From the NCBI GenBank assembly GCA_965140405.1, contig OZ223208.1:3348001-3412000 (forward strand): a DNA stretch of 64,000 nt, given 5' to 3'. Position 1 is the stretch's first letter; each line of letters begins with the position of its first letter. Below are positions 54,635-63,358 of this stretch, one piece after another. Source of the DNA: G963556115 sp963666605 (GTDB lineage: Bacteria; Planctomycetota; SZUA-567). The notes beneath the pieces were generated by a model that saw nothing but the letters and a program-made list of their open reading frames with translations, had not been told where the DNA came from and did no database searches. The position numbers and the translations under genes were made by a program.

Positions 54635-54740
54635 CCGAGGGAGAGAATAGTGGTCTCGACATTAAATAGTGAAGAAAGAATTTAAAATCCCAACGTAAAT
54701 CTTCCTTCACTCCTTTTCCCCATTGGTGAAAGACTCTCCC
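54635..54740 (-). ncRNA. structured RNA candidate, copy 1
   Basis: GGGAGAG (54639-54645) pairs with CTCTCCC (54734-54740) as a closing stem. An inner stem AGTGAAG..ATTTA (from 54668) pairs with TAAATCTTCCTTCACT (54696-54711). Between them lie unpaired strands, one carrying GACATTAAATAGTG, nearly repeated in copy 2. T-runs follow on the minus strand, so minus orientation is favoured, a 6S-RNA-like outline. The plus orientation is possible too, since the hairpin at 54725-54760 competes with the closing stem. Confidence 0.4.
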
Positions 54741-54760
54741 CCCAACTCGAGTCTTTCACC
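54725..54760 (+). terminator. 12-bp hairpin overlapping RNA copy 1
   Basis: GGTGAAAGACTC (54725-54736) and GAGTCTTTCACC (54749-54760), then TTTATTATC on the plus strand. No plus-strand gene precedes it. Confidence 0.5.
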
Positions 54761-54814
54761 TTTATTATCTAAGGACAAGGTTGAAAATCTGAGTTGGAAA
54801 AAAAAAATTAAAAA

Positions 54815-54931
54815 TCCCCGAGGGGTAAAATAAGCATATAGACATTAAGTAGTGTAAAGAATATAAAACAACAAAAAACCCAATTAAAGTATTCCCTTAC
54901 TTTATAACAATAGTAGCAAATGTTTTTTCCC
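54815..54931 (-). ncRNA. structured RNA candidate, copy 2
   Basis: Shares CCGAGGG, GACATTAAGTAGTG and AAGAAT-TAAAA with copy 1 in the same order. GGG-T-AAAA (54823-54830) pairs with TTTTCCC (54925-54931), and GTGTAAAGAATA pairs imperfectly with TATTCCCTTAC. On the minus strand CCCCTCGGGG and a long T-run follow. No known family is assigned. Confidence 0.4.
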
Positions 54932-55040
54932 AAAAACAGCGGTATAAGCAAAATGAAGCAAGACAAACAAGTACCCACAAAAGGCGCCACAACGCCTTTG
55001 AAACAACCAAGGGATATCCACAATATATCCCGACTTCTCA

Positions 55041-55078
55041 GACCGTTCCTGCCTCCCCCAGGAACGGTCATTTTTTTT
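55041..55078 (+). terminator. strong plus-strand terminator without an obvious gene
   Basis: GACCGTTCCTG (55041-55051) pairs perfectly with CAGGAACGGTC (55059-55069), then ATTTTTTTT. No plus-strand gene lies upstream for over 1 kb, so it points to an unannotated plus transcript from this region. Confidence 0.7.
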
Positions 55079-55292
55079 AAACCCACACCACTTTAGCACA
55101 AAAAAAGCATCTGCAAAACCACAAGCTTTGTCATAATTCCACCCCAAAATGACATACTGACATACTTCCTTCATAGACATCTTCCACACCTTTCCAGCAT
55201 AACCACAAAAAAACTACAACACAGATAAACACTTATAATAAAAAGACTTAACAATATAATAGAAAACACAAAAACACCTTAAACCTATAAAC

Positions 55293-55308
55293 TGGCACAC
55301 TTGTTGTT
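55293..55308 (+). promoter_or_regulatory. possible sigma54 promoter of the Hsp20 pair
   Basis: TGGCAC-ACTTG-TTGTT matches TGGCAC-N5-TTGCT except for one base in the -12 element. It is 60 bases before the first gene. Confidence 0.4.
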
Positions 55309-55367
55309 TACTTAAAATCGTACAGTAGCAATAAAAACTATCTAATTATTTCTAAGGAGAATATACA

Positions 55368-55730
55368 ATGTATGCTAATAGACTAGACAATATTTTCAAC
55401 ACTATTTTTAACAACACATTATACCACTCACCTTCATGCGGTAGAAAACAGAAGCAACCAGAGGTCAATATTTATCAAGACGACGCTGGATATGAGCTAA
55501 GGTTTAAGACACCGGGTTTAAGCAAAGACGATATTGATATCTCAGTAAGCGAGAACAAACTTACCTTCTCAAGCAACTCAGAGTCTGAGAACTTCAACAG
55601 AGCGTTCGAACTCCCCAAGGATGCAGACCAGAATAATATTACAGCAGAGCAGAAGGATGGAATCACACGAGTTACAATTCCAAAGATCCCAGCAGAGATG
55701 CCACGCAAAATTGCAGTTCTAGGTGCATAG
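55368..55730 (+). CDS. Small heat-shock protein Hsp20 (fourth)
   Basis: 120 aa, AAGGAG site. Short version with a brief N-terminal arm (MYANRLDNIFNTIFNN) and a compact crystallin domain: RFKTPGLSKDDIDISV, FNRAFELPKDADQNNI and a degenerate EQKDGITRVTIPK in place of A-x-x-x-n-G-V-L. First of a pair, 57 bases ahead of the next. Confidence 0.9.
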   Translation: MYANRLDNIFNTIFNNTLYHSPSCGRKQKQPEVNIYQDDAGYELRFKTPGLSKDDIDISVSENKLTFSSNSESENFNRAFELPKDADQNNITAEQKDGITRVTIPKIPAEMPRKIAVLGA

Positions 55731-55787
55731 TGAATTGATTAATATGACTAATGATACTAACTAAACCAAGTAATGGAGAATATAATA

Positions 55788-56198
55788 ATGACTGAAAATA
55801 CAGCAGTAAAAAATAATAAAACAAAAGTTGAATCAAAGGAATCTGTAGAAGAGCCAAAGGTTATAGAGAGCAAACTTATCACCGGGACAAAGATTAATGA
55901 GACTGACAAAGCGGTAGAAATTACTACAGAAGCAGCCGGTTACAATAAAGACACCCTAGATATTACAGTTGAAAAGGGTGTACTTACTGTAACGAACAAG
56001 TCAGTAGAGAGCCAAAATCCAGAGAAAGAGGCTGTGACCAAGGAATTTTGTACCAATGAGTACAAACGGGTCTATCGTCTATCTGATAAGATATCAGTTG
56101 ACGAGATCACAGCAGAGGTCAAGGATGGCGTTCTACGTCTTACCCTTCCAAAGGTGCAAGCACCTGAAAAGCGCAGAATAGAGGTAAAAGCAGTATAA
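55788..56198 (+). CDS. Small heat-shock protein Hsp20 (fifth)
   Basis: 136 aa from ATG 55788, which GGAG places better than the ATG five codons earlier. Long polar Lys/Glu N-terminal arm, then TTEAAGYNKDTLDITV, YKRVYRLSDKISVDEI and AEVKDGVLRLTLPK. Probably co-assembles with or complements the fourth Hsp20. Confidence 0.91.
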   Translation: MTENTAVKNNKTKVESKESVEEPKVIESKLITGTKINETDKAVEITTEAAGYNKDTLDITVEKGVLTVTNKSVESQNPEKEAVTKEFCTNEYKRVYRLSDKISVDEITAEVKDGVLRLTLPKVQAPEKRRIEVKAV

Positions 56199-56246
56199 AT
56201 TGCGCTTACACCTCCCACAGCAAAACGCTGAAAACATAATATGCGA

Positions 56247-56276
56247 TAAAGAGGCTGCCTTTGTGCAGTCTTTTTA
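56247..56276 (+). terminator. terminator after the Hsp20 pair
   Basis: AGGCTGC and GCAGTCT pair (one G-U), then TTTTTAT. Confidence 0.65.
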
Positions 56277-56423
56277 TCATTATATAATGTATACAATAAT
56301 AAGCCCAACCCACTTGAACTAAAAGGTTATGCAGATATACTTTAATAATTACTTATTTAACCTATTCTAACCATAGCACCTACGCATAAGAATACACATT
56401 TAGTTACACTTTAAGGAGTCACA

Positions 56424-58232
56424 ATGTTCATAAGAGTTCTTCGTTTATGGCGATACATTTTTAAATATAAGTACCGTTTCTTTGGAATGATCTTTATCGG
56501 CATTTTCTATGGTCTAGTAAATACTTTCCTTGCAGGTATGGCTGGATTTCTAGTAAAACTCATCAACCCAGAAGTTCCAACAGATAATGCAACAGTATTA
56601 ATTCCTAATATTATTGTAGAGAGTTCTCCATTTAAATACATTTTGACACTATGGCCAGAGATAGTCAGTAAATACTCACTATTCTACATGAGTTTGGTGA
56701 TATTCCTGATACTCGTTATCTGTCTAGCTCTTTGTATCTTCCTGATGAATTACTTTTCTCAATGGGTCAGCTTACGAGTAACAATGGATCTACGAAGTAT
56801 GCTAGCAAAGCACCTTCTCACCCTTGATTTTTCTTACTTTATAAAGAGCAGATCAGGAGACCTTATTACAAGGGTAAATAGCGACCTAAACTCCGTAACT
56901 GTAATCCTTAGCGTAATGGCAATTATACTTAGCCGCCCTATAGCTGTAGTTATCTGTTTAGGTTACATATTTTATCTAAACTGGCAATTAGCTCTTTGGG
57001 GATTGATCGGGCTACCACTAGCGACTATTGCAATGAAGAAGGTTTCAAAGAAGATCCGTTGGACCTCTATGGCATCAAGACAGAAAAACGCAAGCGTTGT
57101 GGATGCAATGATACAATTCTTGAGCGGTATCGGTACGGTTAAAGCATTTGGCTGTGAAGAGTTTGAACTTGATAACTACAACAAACATAATGATGAACTT
57201 TTTCAGATAAGTACAAAGCAGATGCGAGCATCGTGTAGTGAGCGACCTATTACCAGCCTTACCTCAAAGTTTGGAATCTTCCTAGTGCTGTATATTGGCG
57301 GCACCATGGTTCTAGGTGGAGAGTTGCAATTCGATGATGTTGTCTCATTCTTAGCAGCACTTTCACTTATGTATGCACCTGGAAAAGAGCTTAGTGGAGC
57401 AAATGTTAATTTTCAAACAAATGTTAGTGGAGCGGAGCGCGTATTTGAGATTCTCGATACAGAGGCAACTATAAATGAAGGAGAGAAGGTATTTGATGAG
57501 TTTAAAGAATCTATAGAATTCAAAAATGTAGCTTTTTCATATATTGAAGGAGAACCAGTTATCCAAGACTTCTCTCTCACTATAAAGAAAGGTGAGACCG
57601 TCGCACTGGTTGGCGCCTCAGGAGCTGGTAAGAGTACAATAATAAATCTCATACTCAGATTGTTCCCACTGGACAGCGGTAGTATTTTTATCGATGGCAA
57701 CGACACATCAGACCTAACCTTCAAGTCACTTAGAGACCAATTTGCTCTAGTAGGACAGTCACCATTCCTCTTCAGCAGTACTATTGCTGAAAACATATCA
57801 TACGGTCGAGATGACATAAGCATGGAGGATATTGTAAGTGCAGCAAAAGCGGCAAATATACATGAAGAGATAATGAACCTCGCTGATGGTTATAATCATG
57901 TAGTTAGCGAAAGAGGGGATGACTTCAGCGGAGGTCAGAAGCAAAGATTGAGCATTGCCAGAGCAATATGCAAGAACTCACCTATCCTGCTACTTGATGA
58001 AGCGACATCTGCACTTGACAGTGTTAATGAGAGAGAAGTACAGAGATCTATTGAATCACTTATGAGTGGCAGGACATCGATCGTTGTTGCGCACCGTCTA
58101 TCTACTATCAAAGATGCAGACAAAATCGTTATGATGGATAAAGGTAGGATTATCGGTATCGGCTCTCATCAAGAACTGATAAAGAGTTGCAAAGAGTATG
58201 CACACCTAGTATCACTGCAAGGTATGCAATAA
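56424..58232 (+). CDS. MsbA-type ABC exporter (membrane plus ATPase)
   Basis: 602 aa, AAGGAG site. Six membrane segments in the first 320 residues, then the ATPase half with GASGAGKST, a LVGQSPFLFSS Q-loop, signature FSGGQKQRLSIARA and ILLLDEATSALD, His switch in VVAHRLST. It works as a dimer in the inner membrane; lipid A-type or drug export are both possible for this subfamily. Single gene with its own terminator. Confidence 0.92.
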   Translation: MFIRVLRLWRYIFKYKYRFFGMIFIGIFYGLVNTFLAGMAGFLVKLINPEVPTDNATVLIPNIIVESSPFKYILTLWPEIVSKYSLFYMSLVIFLILVICLALCIFLMNYFSQWVSLRVTMDLRSMLAKHLLTLDFSYFIKSRSGDLITRVNSDLNSVTVILSVMAIILSRPIAVVICLGYIFYLNWQLALWGLIGLPLATIAMKKVSKKIRWTSMASRQKNASVVDAMIQFLSGIGTVKAFGCEEFELDNYNKHNDELFQISTKQMRASCSERPITSLTSKFGIFLVLYIGGTMVLGGELQFDDVVSFLAALSLMYAPGKELSGANVNFQTNVSGAERVFEILDTEATINEGEKVFDEFKESIEFKNVAFSYIEGEPVIQDFSLTIKKGETVALVGASGAGKSTIINLILRLFPLDSGSIFIDGNDTSDLTFKSLRDQFALVGQSPFLFSSTIAENISYGRDDISMEDIVSAAKAANIHEEIMNLADGYNHVVSERGDDFSGGQKQRLSIARAICKNSPILLLDEATSALDSVNEREVQRSIESLMSGRTSIVVAHRLSTIKDADKIVMMDKGRIIGIGSHQELIKSCKEYAHLVSLQGMQ

Positions 58233-58261
58233 TAATTTTGTATGAATAATAGTCTAAAAAG

Positions 58262-58297
58262 AAGAACGCACTCCATTTATAAATGGAGTGCGTTCTT
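58262..58297. terminator. perfect 36-bp palindrome, bidirectional terminator
   Basis: AAGAACGCACTCCATTTA (58262-58279) and its exact complement (58280-58297). It lies between convergent genes and can end both transcripts. Confidence 0.85.
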
Positions 58298-58330
58298 AAT
58301 ACTACTTGCTCAATGAATAAAGCCCTGCGC

Positions 58331-58705
58331 CTACTTCTCTTTTGATCTATTAGCGCTACCAGCTACTTTTCCGATTCCTGCCCCTGGACCACGGCCTTCA
58401 CCAGGCCCTTTACCAAAGCTCCGTCCTGCACCTTTTCCATTGCCAAAACCTCGTCTAGAGCCTACATTTTGATTGAATGTACGGTCGAGTACAGGCTTTT
58501 TACTTTTCCCAAGTTCAACGAGCGCCTCTGAGCCATTGACGATACTGAGTCCTTTAATACTACCTGATCCGATATAATCAGACCCAAATTTTAGATCTAC
58601 CTTAGATGGCACTTCTTCACCAACATTGCGTTTAGAACCGCTGATAAGGTCGTTGATAATGTCCTCACCTTTGCGATTTTTATCAACGCCTTTTTTATTA
58701 CCCAT
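58331..58705 (-). CDS. Basic Gly/Arg-rich protein of unknown function
   Basis: 124 aa, good AGGAG site. N-terminal half: MGNKKGVDKNRKGEDIINDL and a small beta-like region; C-terminal 40 residues of Gly, Arg, Lys and Phe (RRGFGNGKGAG, GKGPGEGRGPGAG). The tail resembles RGG-type nucleic-acid-binding tails. It follows pdxJ by 69 bases on the same strand. No family recognised. Confidence 0.7.
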   Translation of the reverse strand: MGNKKGVDKNRKGEDIINDLISGSKRNVGEEVPSKVDLKFGSDYIGSGSIKGLSIVNGSEALVELGKSKKPVLDRTFNQNVGSRRGFGNGKGAGRSFGKGPGEGRGPGAGIGKVAGSANRSKEK

Positions 58706-58774
58706 ACCGCACTTCTCCTAACATAAGCCTTGAAGCTCATAATTACTATAAAAACAACAAAATATTTACTCCTA

Positions 58775-59512
58775 CTATCCTAAATAATTCTCACCTACTA
58801 ATATTGCAGATTTCATCTCGCTTACAGCCTTTGGTAGCCCAACCATAACAGCACGGCTAATAATGCTGTGGCCTATATTCAATTCTCCCATCTCTTTTAT
58901 AGCAGCGATCTCACCTACATTGTGATATGTGAGACCGTGGCCAGCATTTACACGTAACCCGTGCCTACCAGCTGCATGAGATGCGACGACTAACTTCTCC
59001 AACTCTGTATCTCTAGACTTCTCATCAGCATACCAATTTGCGTATGTTCCGGTATGTAATTCTATAAACTGCGCACCACTCTTATAAGAAGCTTCAACCT
59101 GCTCGAGTTCAGGATCTATAAATAAGCTTACCGCTATCTCCTTCTCTCTAAACCTTGCAACTACCTCTTTTACTCTTTCAAACTGCCCTACGATATCGAG
59201 TCCACCTTCTGTCGTAACCTCTTCCCTTTTCTCAGGGACGAGTGTCACTTGCGGAGGTTTTGTAGCTAGTGCAATCTCAATTATTTCATCAGCCATTCCC
59301 ATCTCTAGGTTCAACTTTGTCGTTACGGTCTCTTTTAGAATACGCAGATCTCTATCCTGAATATGCCTTCTATCCTCACGGAGATGTACTGTAATACCAT
59401 CAGCGCCATTCTTCTCAGCAATGAAAGCTGCTTCTATTGGATCCGGTTCATAGGTCTTTCTTGCCTGCCTAATAGTAGCGATATGATCAATATTCACACC
59501 CAAGGTAACCAT
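58775..59512 (-). CDS. pdxJ: Pyridoxine 5'-phosphate synthase
   Basis: 245 aa, AAAGGA site. Joins 1-deoxyxylulose 5-phosphate and 3-amino-2-oxopropyl phosphate to make pyridoxine 5'-phosphate (DXP-dependent B6 pathway). Conserved: LGVNIDHIATIRQAR, GADGITVHLREDRRHI, KLNLEMG, VSLFIDPE, LHTGTYA, VNAGHGLTYHN and LNIGHSIISRA. Full length. Confidence 0.97.
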   Translation of the reverse strand: MVTLGVNIDHIATIRQARKTYEPDPIEAAFIAEKNGADGITVHLREDRRHIQDRDLRILKETVTTKLNLEMGMADEIIEIALATKPPQVTLVPEKREEVTTEGGLDIVGQFERVKEVVARFREKEIAVSLFIDPELEQVEASYKSGAQFIELHTGTYANWYADEKSRDTELEKLVVASHAAGRHGLRVNAGHGLTYHNVGEIAAIKEMGELNIGHSIISRAVMVGLPKAVSEMKSAILVGENYLG

Positions 59513-59658
59513 AGCAAAATCCTTTCAAATATAAGTACTAAACTAGCGACCTAGCAAAGAATATGACTCTTACTTTACAAGTATACACTAGGCTAGTATT
59601 TTTCAAAACACTTCTTTTGACTTTTTGACAATATGATAAAGCGCTAAAAAAACGAAAG

Positions 59659-60726
59659 CTATTTCTCACCTCTAGCTTTTAGAAGCTCTTCTTTGAACCA
59701 AGCCGCTTCTGCTGCGATATCTTTTGCATTTATAATTGCAGTACATACAGCAACCGAACGAGCTCCAGCATCCAATACTCCGTGAAGTGTGTCTCGATTT
59801 ATTGACCCAATACAAAAGTACGGTAGCTTGGACTTCTCAGCCGCCCATTTGACATATTCCAGCCCTACAGCTGCGCGGTGTTGCTTGGTATTTGTAGGAT
59901 ATACTGGTCCTACTCCTATATAGTCTGCACCTTCTTCAAATGCTAGCTCACCATACTCAGGAGAGGAGGTACTCTTACCTACTATCTTGTCAGAGCCCAT
60001 GATCTTCTTACAAAGATTGACAGGGAGGTCGCCTTGCCCTGTATGAATACCGTCAGCGCCAACTAGAGCAGCTATATGCGGCCTATCATTTAGTAGGAAT
60101 AACGCCCTACCAGCACACATTTCACGCATTTTGAGTGCCATTTCGTAGAACTCACCGTCCTCCATCTCTTTCTCACGCATCTGGATAATATCTGCTCCAC
60201 CCGCTACCGCTTCTCTACACGCAGTGAGAGAATCCGCATGCGAAAGTTTCTCAGTAATCAATACATAAAGGGCTGCATTCTTCAGTCTATCGTTCAATCT
60301 ATTATCTCCTAATAAAATTTTCTCAATGTCATATACTTTGTATCTGATAGCCTCGAATACATTAGCTGCTTCGGGGCTTATAGTTTTACCATACTCTTCG
60401 AGCACTCTCAAGGCTTCTTGGAGCCTTTTGATGCTTGCTTTTACTACAGCAGTGATACTCTTCCTACTGCCCTCAGTCGAGGTTGAAATCTTTGTTCCAA
60501 TATCGCCAGCAGTATCTCTACTAAGTAGGAGCTTACCACCAACAGTATTCTGGAGAATCTTCTCAGCATTTTGAAAGCTATGTCTGAGTTCTTTAAGTTC
60601 TTTAGAGAGTACCGGATTTTCTACGACAAACCTTACATACTCTTCACAAACCCTGAGCCCTTCCTGAGCACGATTCATATTTGCATCAATTATTCTACAT
60701 ACTCCGCTCAAATCCTTGTCATACAT
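59659..60726 (-). CDS. thiE: Thiamine-phosphate synthase with N-terminal ThiD2-like domain
   Basis: 355 aa. Residues 1 to about 140 are the helical ThiD2-type domain (RIIDANMNRAQEGLRVCEEY, RHSFQNAEKIL) found fused to ThiE in cyanobacteria, planctomycetes and relatives. Residues about 150-345 are the TIM-barrel ThiE: LFLLNDRPHIAALVGADGIH, GQGDLP, KSTSSPEY, YIGVGPVYPTNTKQHR, IGSINRD. ThiE couples HMP-PP and thiazole phosphate to thiamine phosphate. Confidence 0.94.
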   Translation of the reverse strand: MYDKDLSGVCRIIDANMNRAQEGLRVCEEYVRFVVENPVLSKELKELRHSFQNAEKILQNTVGGKLLLSRDTAGDIGTKISTSTEGSRKSITAVVKASIKRLQEALRVLEEYGKTISPEAANVFEAIRYKVYDIEKILLGDNRLNDRLKNAALYVLITEKLSHADSLTACREAVAGGADIIQMREKEMEDGEFYEMALKMREMCAGRALFLLNDRPHIAALVGADGIHTGQGDLPVNLCKKIMGSDKIVGKSTSSPEYGELAFEEGADYIGVGPVYPTNTKQHRAAVGLEYVKWAAEKSKLPYFCIGSINRDTLHGVLDAGARSVAVCTAIINAKDIAAEAAWFKEELLKARGEK

Positions 60727-60749
60727 AATACAGTATGCCTTTCACAAAT

Positions 60750-61694
60750 TTAATTCCTATCCTGCACCTTAATCTTTACTCTAACCCTTGCACCAGTACT
60801 ATTATCTACCTTCCATGAGTAGAGCATACCCTGCGAAAGTTCTGGATCATTTCTAATATCTGAGAATGCAATATATTTATTTTCAAGGGTAGTAAAATCT
60901 CCACTCCCTATATCGATATGTAGTGGATCTACTGTTATCCAGCCCTTTTCCTTGGTATAGACTTCTGCCCAGCTATGTCCAAAACTCGTAGACTTGGTCA
61001 CGATATAACCACTTATATGTCTTGCAGGTAGTCCAGCTTGCCTAGCTAGAGCAACAAGCAAATCTGCATACTCAGTACAATCACCTCTACCCAGCTTCAA
61101 GGCTTTTTCTGCCCCAAGCATTTCCCTTGTCGCTTGAGTCGTCTCCATATGTTTTACAACAAAATCAGTAATATTTTCTACGTATTTAAGATCATTCGTA
61201 TTAGTAGGTATACCATTTAAAGCATTCTTTAGGCTTCGCCTACCCACCTCGATATATCTTTCTCGCTTCAGATACTTTCTTTTCTCCTTCTTGCTCAACT
61301 TTTCAACCCGGTGTTTCTTAGCCAGATTATACTTATTCAGCTCTATCCGGCAACTAATCTCAATAACAGAGGGTATTTTTTTGCCTTTAAAATCCCACTC
61401 AGCATACTTATTCCCTTTATAGAGATATACGCTATTTGGTTCAGGACTATAGGTTACTTCACCAACTACCTGCTTACCCTCTATACTCTGAGGAATAAGA
61501 GATATCAAGGTAAACTGAGTTCTCCTCTGCGCCTCAATAGTAGTATTGTAGCTCAAGGTCATATCCAGAGTACGTCTTTTTTTATCTACAACTGTACCAC
61601 CTAGCGCATGAGAGGTATCAGCACAAAAAACTAGCGCAAGAATAATGAGAGTAAGTACTAGAGCAACCCTGTACTTTGTTGATTGGCTATTCAG
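60750..61694 (-). CDS. Exported transglutaminase-like protease (CTG start)
   Basis: 314 aa if read from CTG 61694. The catalytic triad region is intact: GRGDCTEYADLLVALARQAG (Cys), SFGHSWAEVYT (His) and GWITVDPLHID (Asp). The first ATG (61562) has no ribosome site and lies inside the mature protein. In the same frame upstream a textbook signal peptide is found (KYRVALVLTLIILALVFC). The only in-frame opening codon after a stop is CTG, six bases behind GGAGG formed by the end of ruvC. Likely a periplasmic cysteine hydrolase; substrate unknown. Confidence 0.85.
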   Translation of the reverse strand: MNSQSTKYRVALVLTLIILALVFCADTSHALGGTVVDKKRRTLDMTLSYNTTIEAQRRTQFTLISLIPQSIEGKQVVGEVTYSPEPNSVYLYKGNKYAEWDFKGKKIPSVIEISCRIELNKYNLAKKHRVEKLSKKEKRKYLKRERYIEVGRRSLKNALNGIPTNTNDLKYVENITDFVVKHMETTQATREMLGAEKALKLGRGDCTEYADLLVALARQAGLPARHISGYIVTKSTSFGHSWAEVYTKEKGWITVDPLHIDIGSGDFTTLENKYIAFSDIRNDPELSQGMLYSWKVDNSTGARVRVKIKVQDRN

Positions 61695-61697
61695 TAG

Positions 61698-62231
61698 TTA
61701 CCTCCTTCTTACCTTTCTTCCTCTAGATGTCCTTTTGGGTCCGGTCATCCCTACCATACTTTCGACCCCACGCCTTCTGCTATGGGTTATCGCTATGGCA
61801 AGTGCATCCGCCTCATGATCTGTTTCAGGGATCTCTCTAAGGGATAGCAATATCCGCACCATTTCCTGCATCTGTTCTTTTCCAGCACGTCCAGATGAGG
61901 TTACCGCTTTCTTAATAAGTGTTGGTTCATAGCCACACACAGGTATCCCAGCTTCAGCAGCAGCAAGTAGAGCAACACCTCGTCCCTCTCCTATTGCAAT
62001 AGCTGTTTGTATGTTGCTCCCTGCGAATACCGTCTCTACTCCTGCTTCGTCTGGCTGATATATTTGTATTGCACCTTTTAGTCCATTATATATCTCTACA
62101 AGTCTATGCGCCAATTCTGCGCCACGTGTGACAATTGTACCACTAGCAATATAGACGAGTTGGCTGCCTCTCTCTTCTACGATACCGTAGCCAACATTTC
62201 TAGTTCCTGGGTCGATCCCAATAATCTTCAT
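61698..62231 (-). CDS. ruvC: Holliday junction resolvase RuvC
   Basis: 177 aa endonuclease that cuts four-way junctions with RuvAB. Acidic active-site residues are seen in IIGIDPGTRNVGYG, AGVETVFAG and DHEADALAIAI. The C-terminal tail is unusually basic (KRTSRGRKVRRR). Its last codons AGG AGG TAA supply the ribosome site of the next gene. No ruvA or ruvB in the window. Confidence 0.95.
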   Translation of the reverse strand: MKIIGIDPGTRNVGYGIVEERGSQLVYIASGTIVTRGAELAHRLVEIYNGLKGAIQIYQPDEAGVETVFAGSNIQTAIAIGEGRGVALLAAAEAGIPVCGYEPTLIKKAVTSSGRAGKEQMQEMVRILLSLREIPETDHEADALAIAITHSRRRGVESMVGMTGPKRTSRGRKVRRR

Positions 62232-62440
62232 AAAGCACTTTCTAATATATATCTATAATTGCGGTACGGTATCTATTTTACAAGAAAATGGTCCTACAAC
62301 AAGACAGAAGCACCAAATAACTCCAAAGTAAGAAAATTTAGCGTTCTTCTAGGTTCATGCAACTTTTCCTAAGTAAAAGATCTATGACTCACACATATCC
62401 ACTCAAAAAAGCTATATTCCATGCGCAGTAATTAATGATA

Positions 62441-62468
62441 TTGACCCGCGATAATCCTCTAGTAAAAT
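62441..62468 (+). promoter_or_regulatory. promoter of the sulfite reductase gene
   Basis: TTGACC (62441-62446), 16 bases, TAAAAT (62463-62468). The surrounding divergent intergenic region (62232-62534) shows nothing else. Confidence 0.5.
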
Positions 62469-62534
62469 ACCAAAATTGGTGTAAAATGAAACAATATTCA
62501 TAATTCAAAGACACCGAAAAAGGAACAACCCATA

Positions 62535-63209
62535 ATGACAGACGAACGTATTGCCGAACTCCGCAAGACAGGGGTACTAATTCAGAAGAATAAGGATTAC
62601 TTCACTATCAAGATAGGTGGATGTGGCGGCGCCAGCAACGCAACTCTACTAAGAAAGGTTGCAGACCTCGCTGAAAAGTTTGGTGATGGGAGTATCCATA
62701 CTACAACTAGACAGATAATCGATGTCTACAATATCCACAAAGACAATGTTGAAGATGCAGTAAAGTACATGGAGGAGAATGGTATACCGAAATCTATCTC
62801 TGGCCCATGCTTGAGATCAATAGTAGCCTGTCCTGGAGATCCTAGCTGCAGGTTCAGTATGGAGAACACTCAAGATTTAGCACAGGAGATCAAAGCAAGG
62901 TTTGGCGATTTCGCCGGTCTGAATACCAAGATAAAGATTGCGGTTACCGGTTGCAAAAATGCTTGTGCAAAACCTAGAGAGAACTGTATTGGGCTACTCC
63001 CACTCGGCAAGGGAAGGTGGGAGATAAGTATAGGCGGCAAGATGGGTAAGAAGCCAAGACTTGCCACACATACCAAGGCAGCAGATAATCTAGACGAAGT
63101 ATTCTCAACTATCGAGAAGGTTCTGGAATGGACCAGAGATAACGGCAATCCAAAGGAGAGACTGAGCGACATCGTAGTCCGCCTAGAATCTGAACTACCT
63201 TCATTCTAA
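62535..63209 (+). CDS. Small assimilatory-type sulfite/nitrite reductase
   Basis: 224 aa, one siroheme/4Fe-4S module. Cluster cysteines appear in GPCLRSIVACPGDPSC and VTGCKNACAKPRENC; a GGCGGASNAT start and DGSIHTTTRQ match the siroheme-binding half. The size and Cys pattern fit the small single-domain sulfite reductases of anaerobes (low-spin type). It likely uses ferredoxin to reduce sulfite, or nitrite. Monocistronic. Confidence 0.85.
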   Translation: MTDERIAELRKTGVLIQKNKDYFTIKIGGCGGASNATLLRKVADLAEKFGDGSIHTTTRQIIDVYNIHKDNVEDAVKYMEENGIPKSISGPCLRSIVACPGDPSCRFSMENTQDLAQEIKARFGDFAGLNTKIKIAVTGCKNACAKPRENCIGLLPLGKGRWEISIGGKMGKKPRLATHTKAADNLDEVFSTIEKVLEWTRDNGNPKERLSDIVVRLESELPSF

Positions 63210-63300
63210 TAATGCACAAAAAAAAGACCCTTACAGATAGTAGCTATAGTAGAGAAAAGCACGACAGAATGACCAAGAGTTACCTTCATCAAATAAATAA

Positions 63301-63330
63301 ATACGCTGACTAAATAACAAGTCAGCGTAT
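63301..63330 (-). terminator. terminator of the cupin gene
   Basis: ATACGCTGACT (63301-63311) pairs with AGTCAGCGTAT (63320-63330). T-rich ATTTATTTATTT follows on the minus strand. Confidence 0.7.
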
Positions 63331-63358
63331 AAAATAGGGTCAAACTCAAGCCATAATA

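Noticed and set aside
54808..55189. Two minus-strand frames with hydrophobic stretches in the gene-free region
   Set aside because: They overlap each other and the RNA/terminator structures, and use odd Cys-rich composition; RNA explanation preferred.
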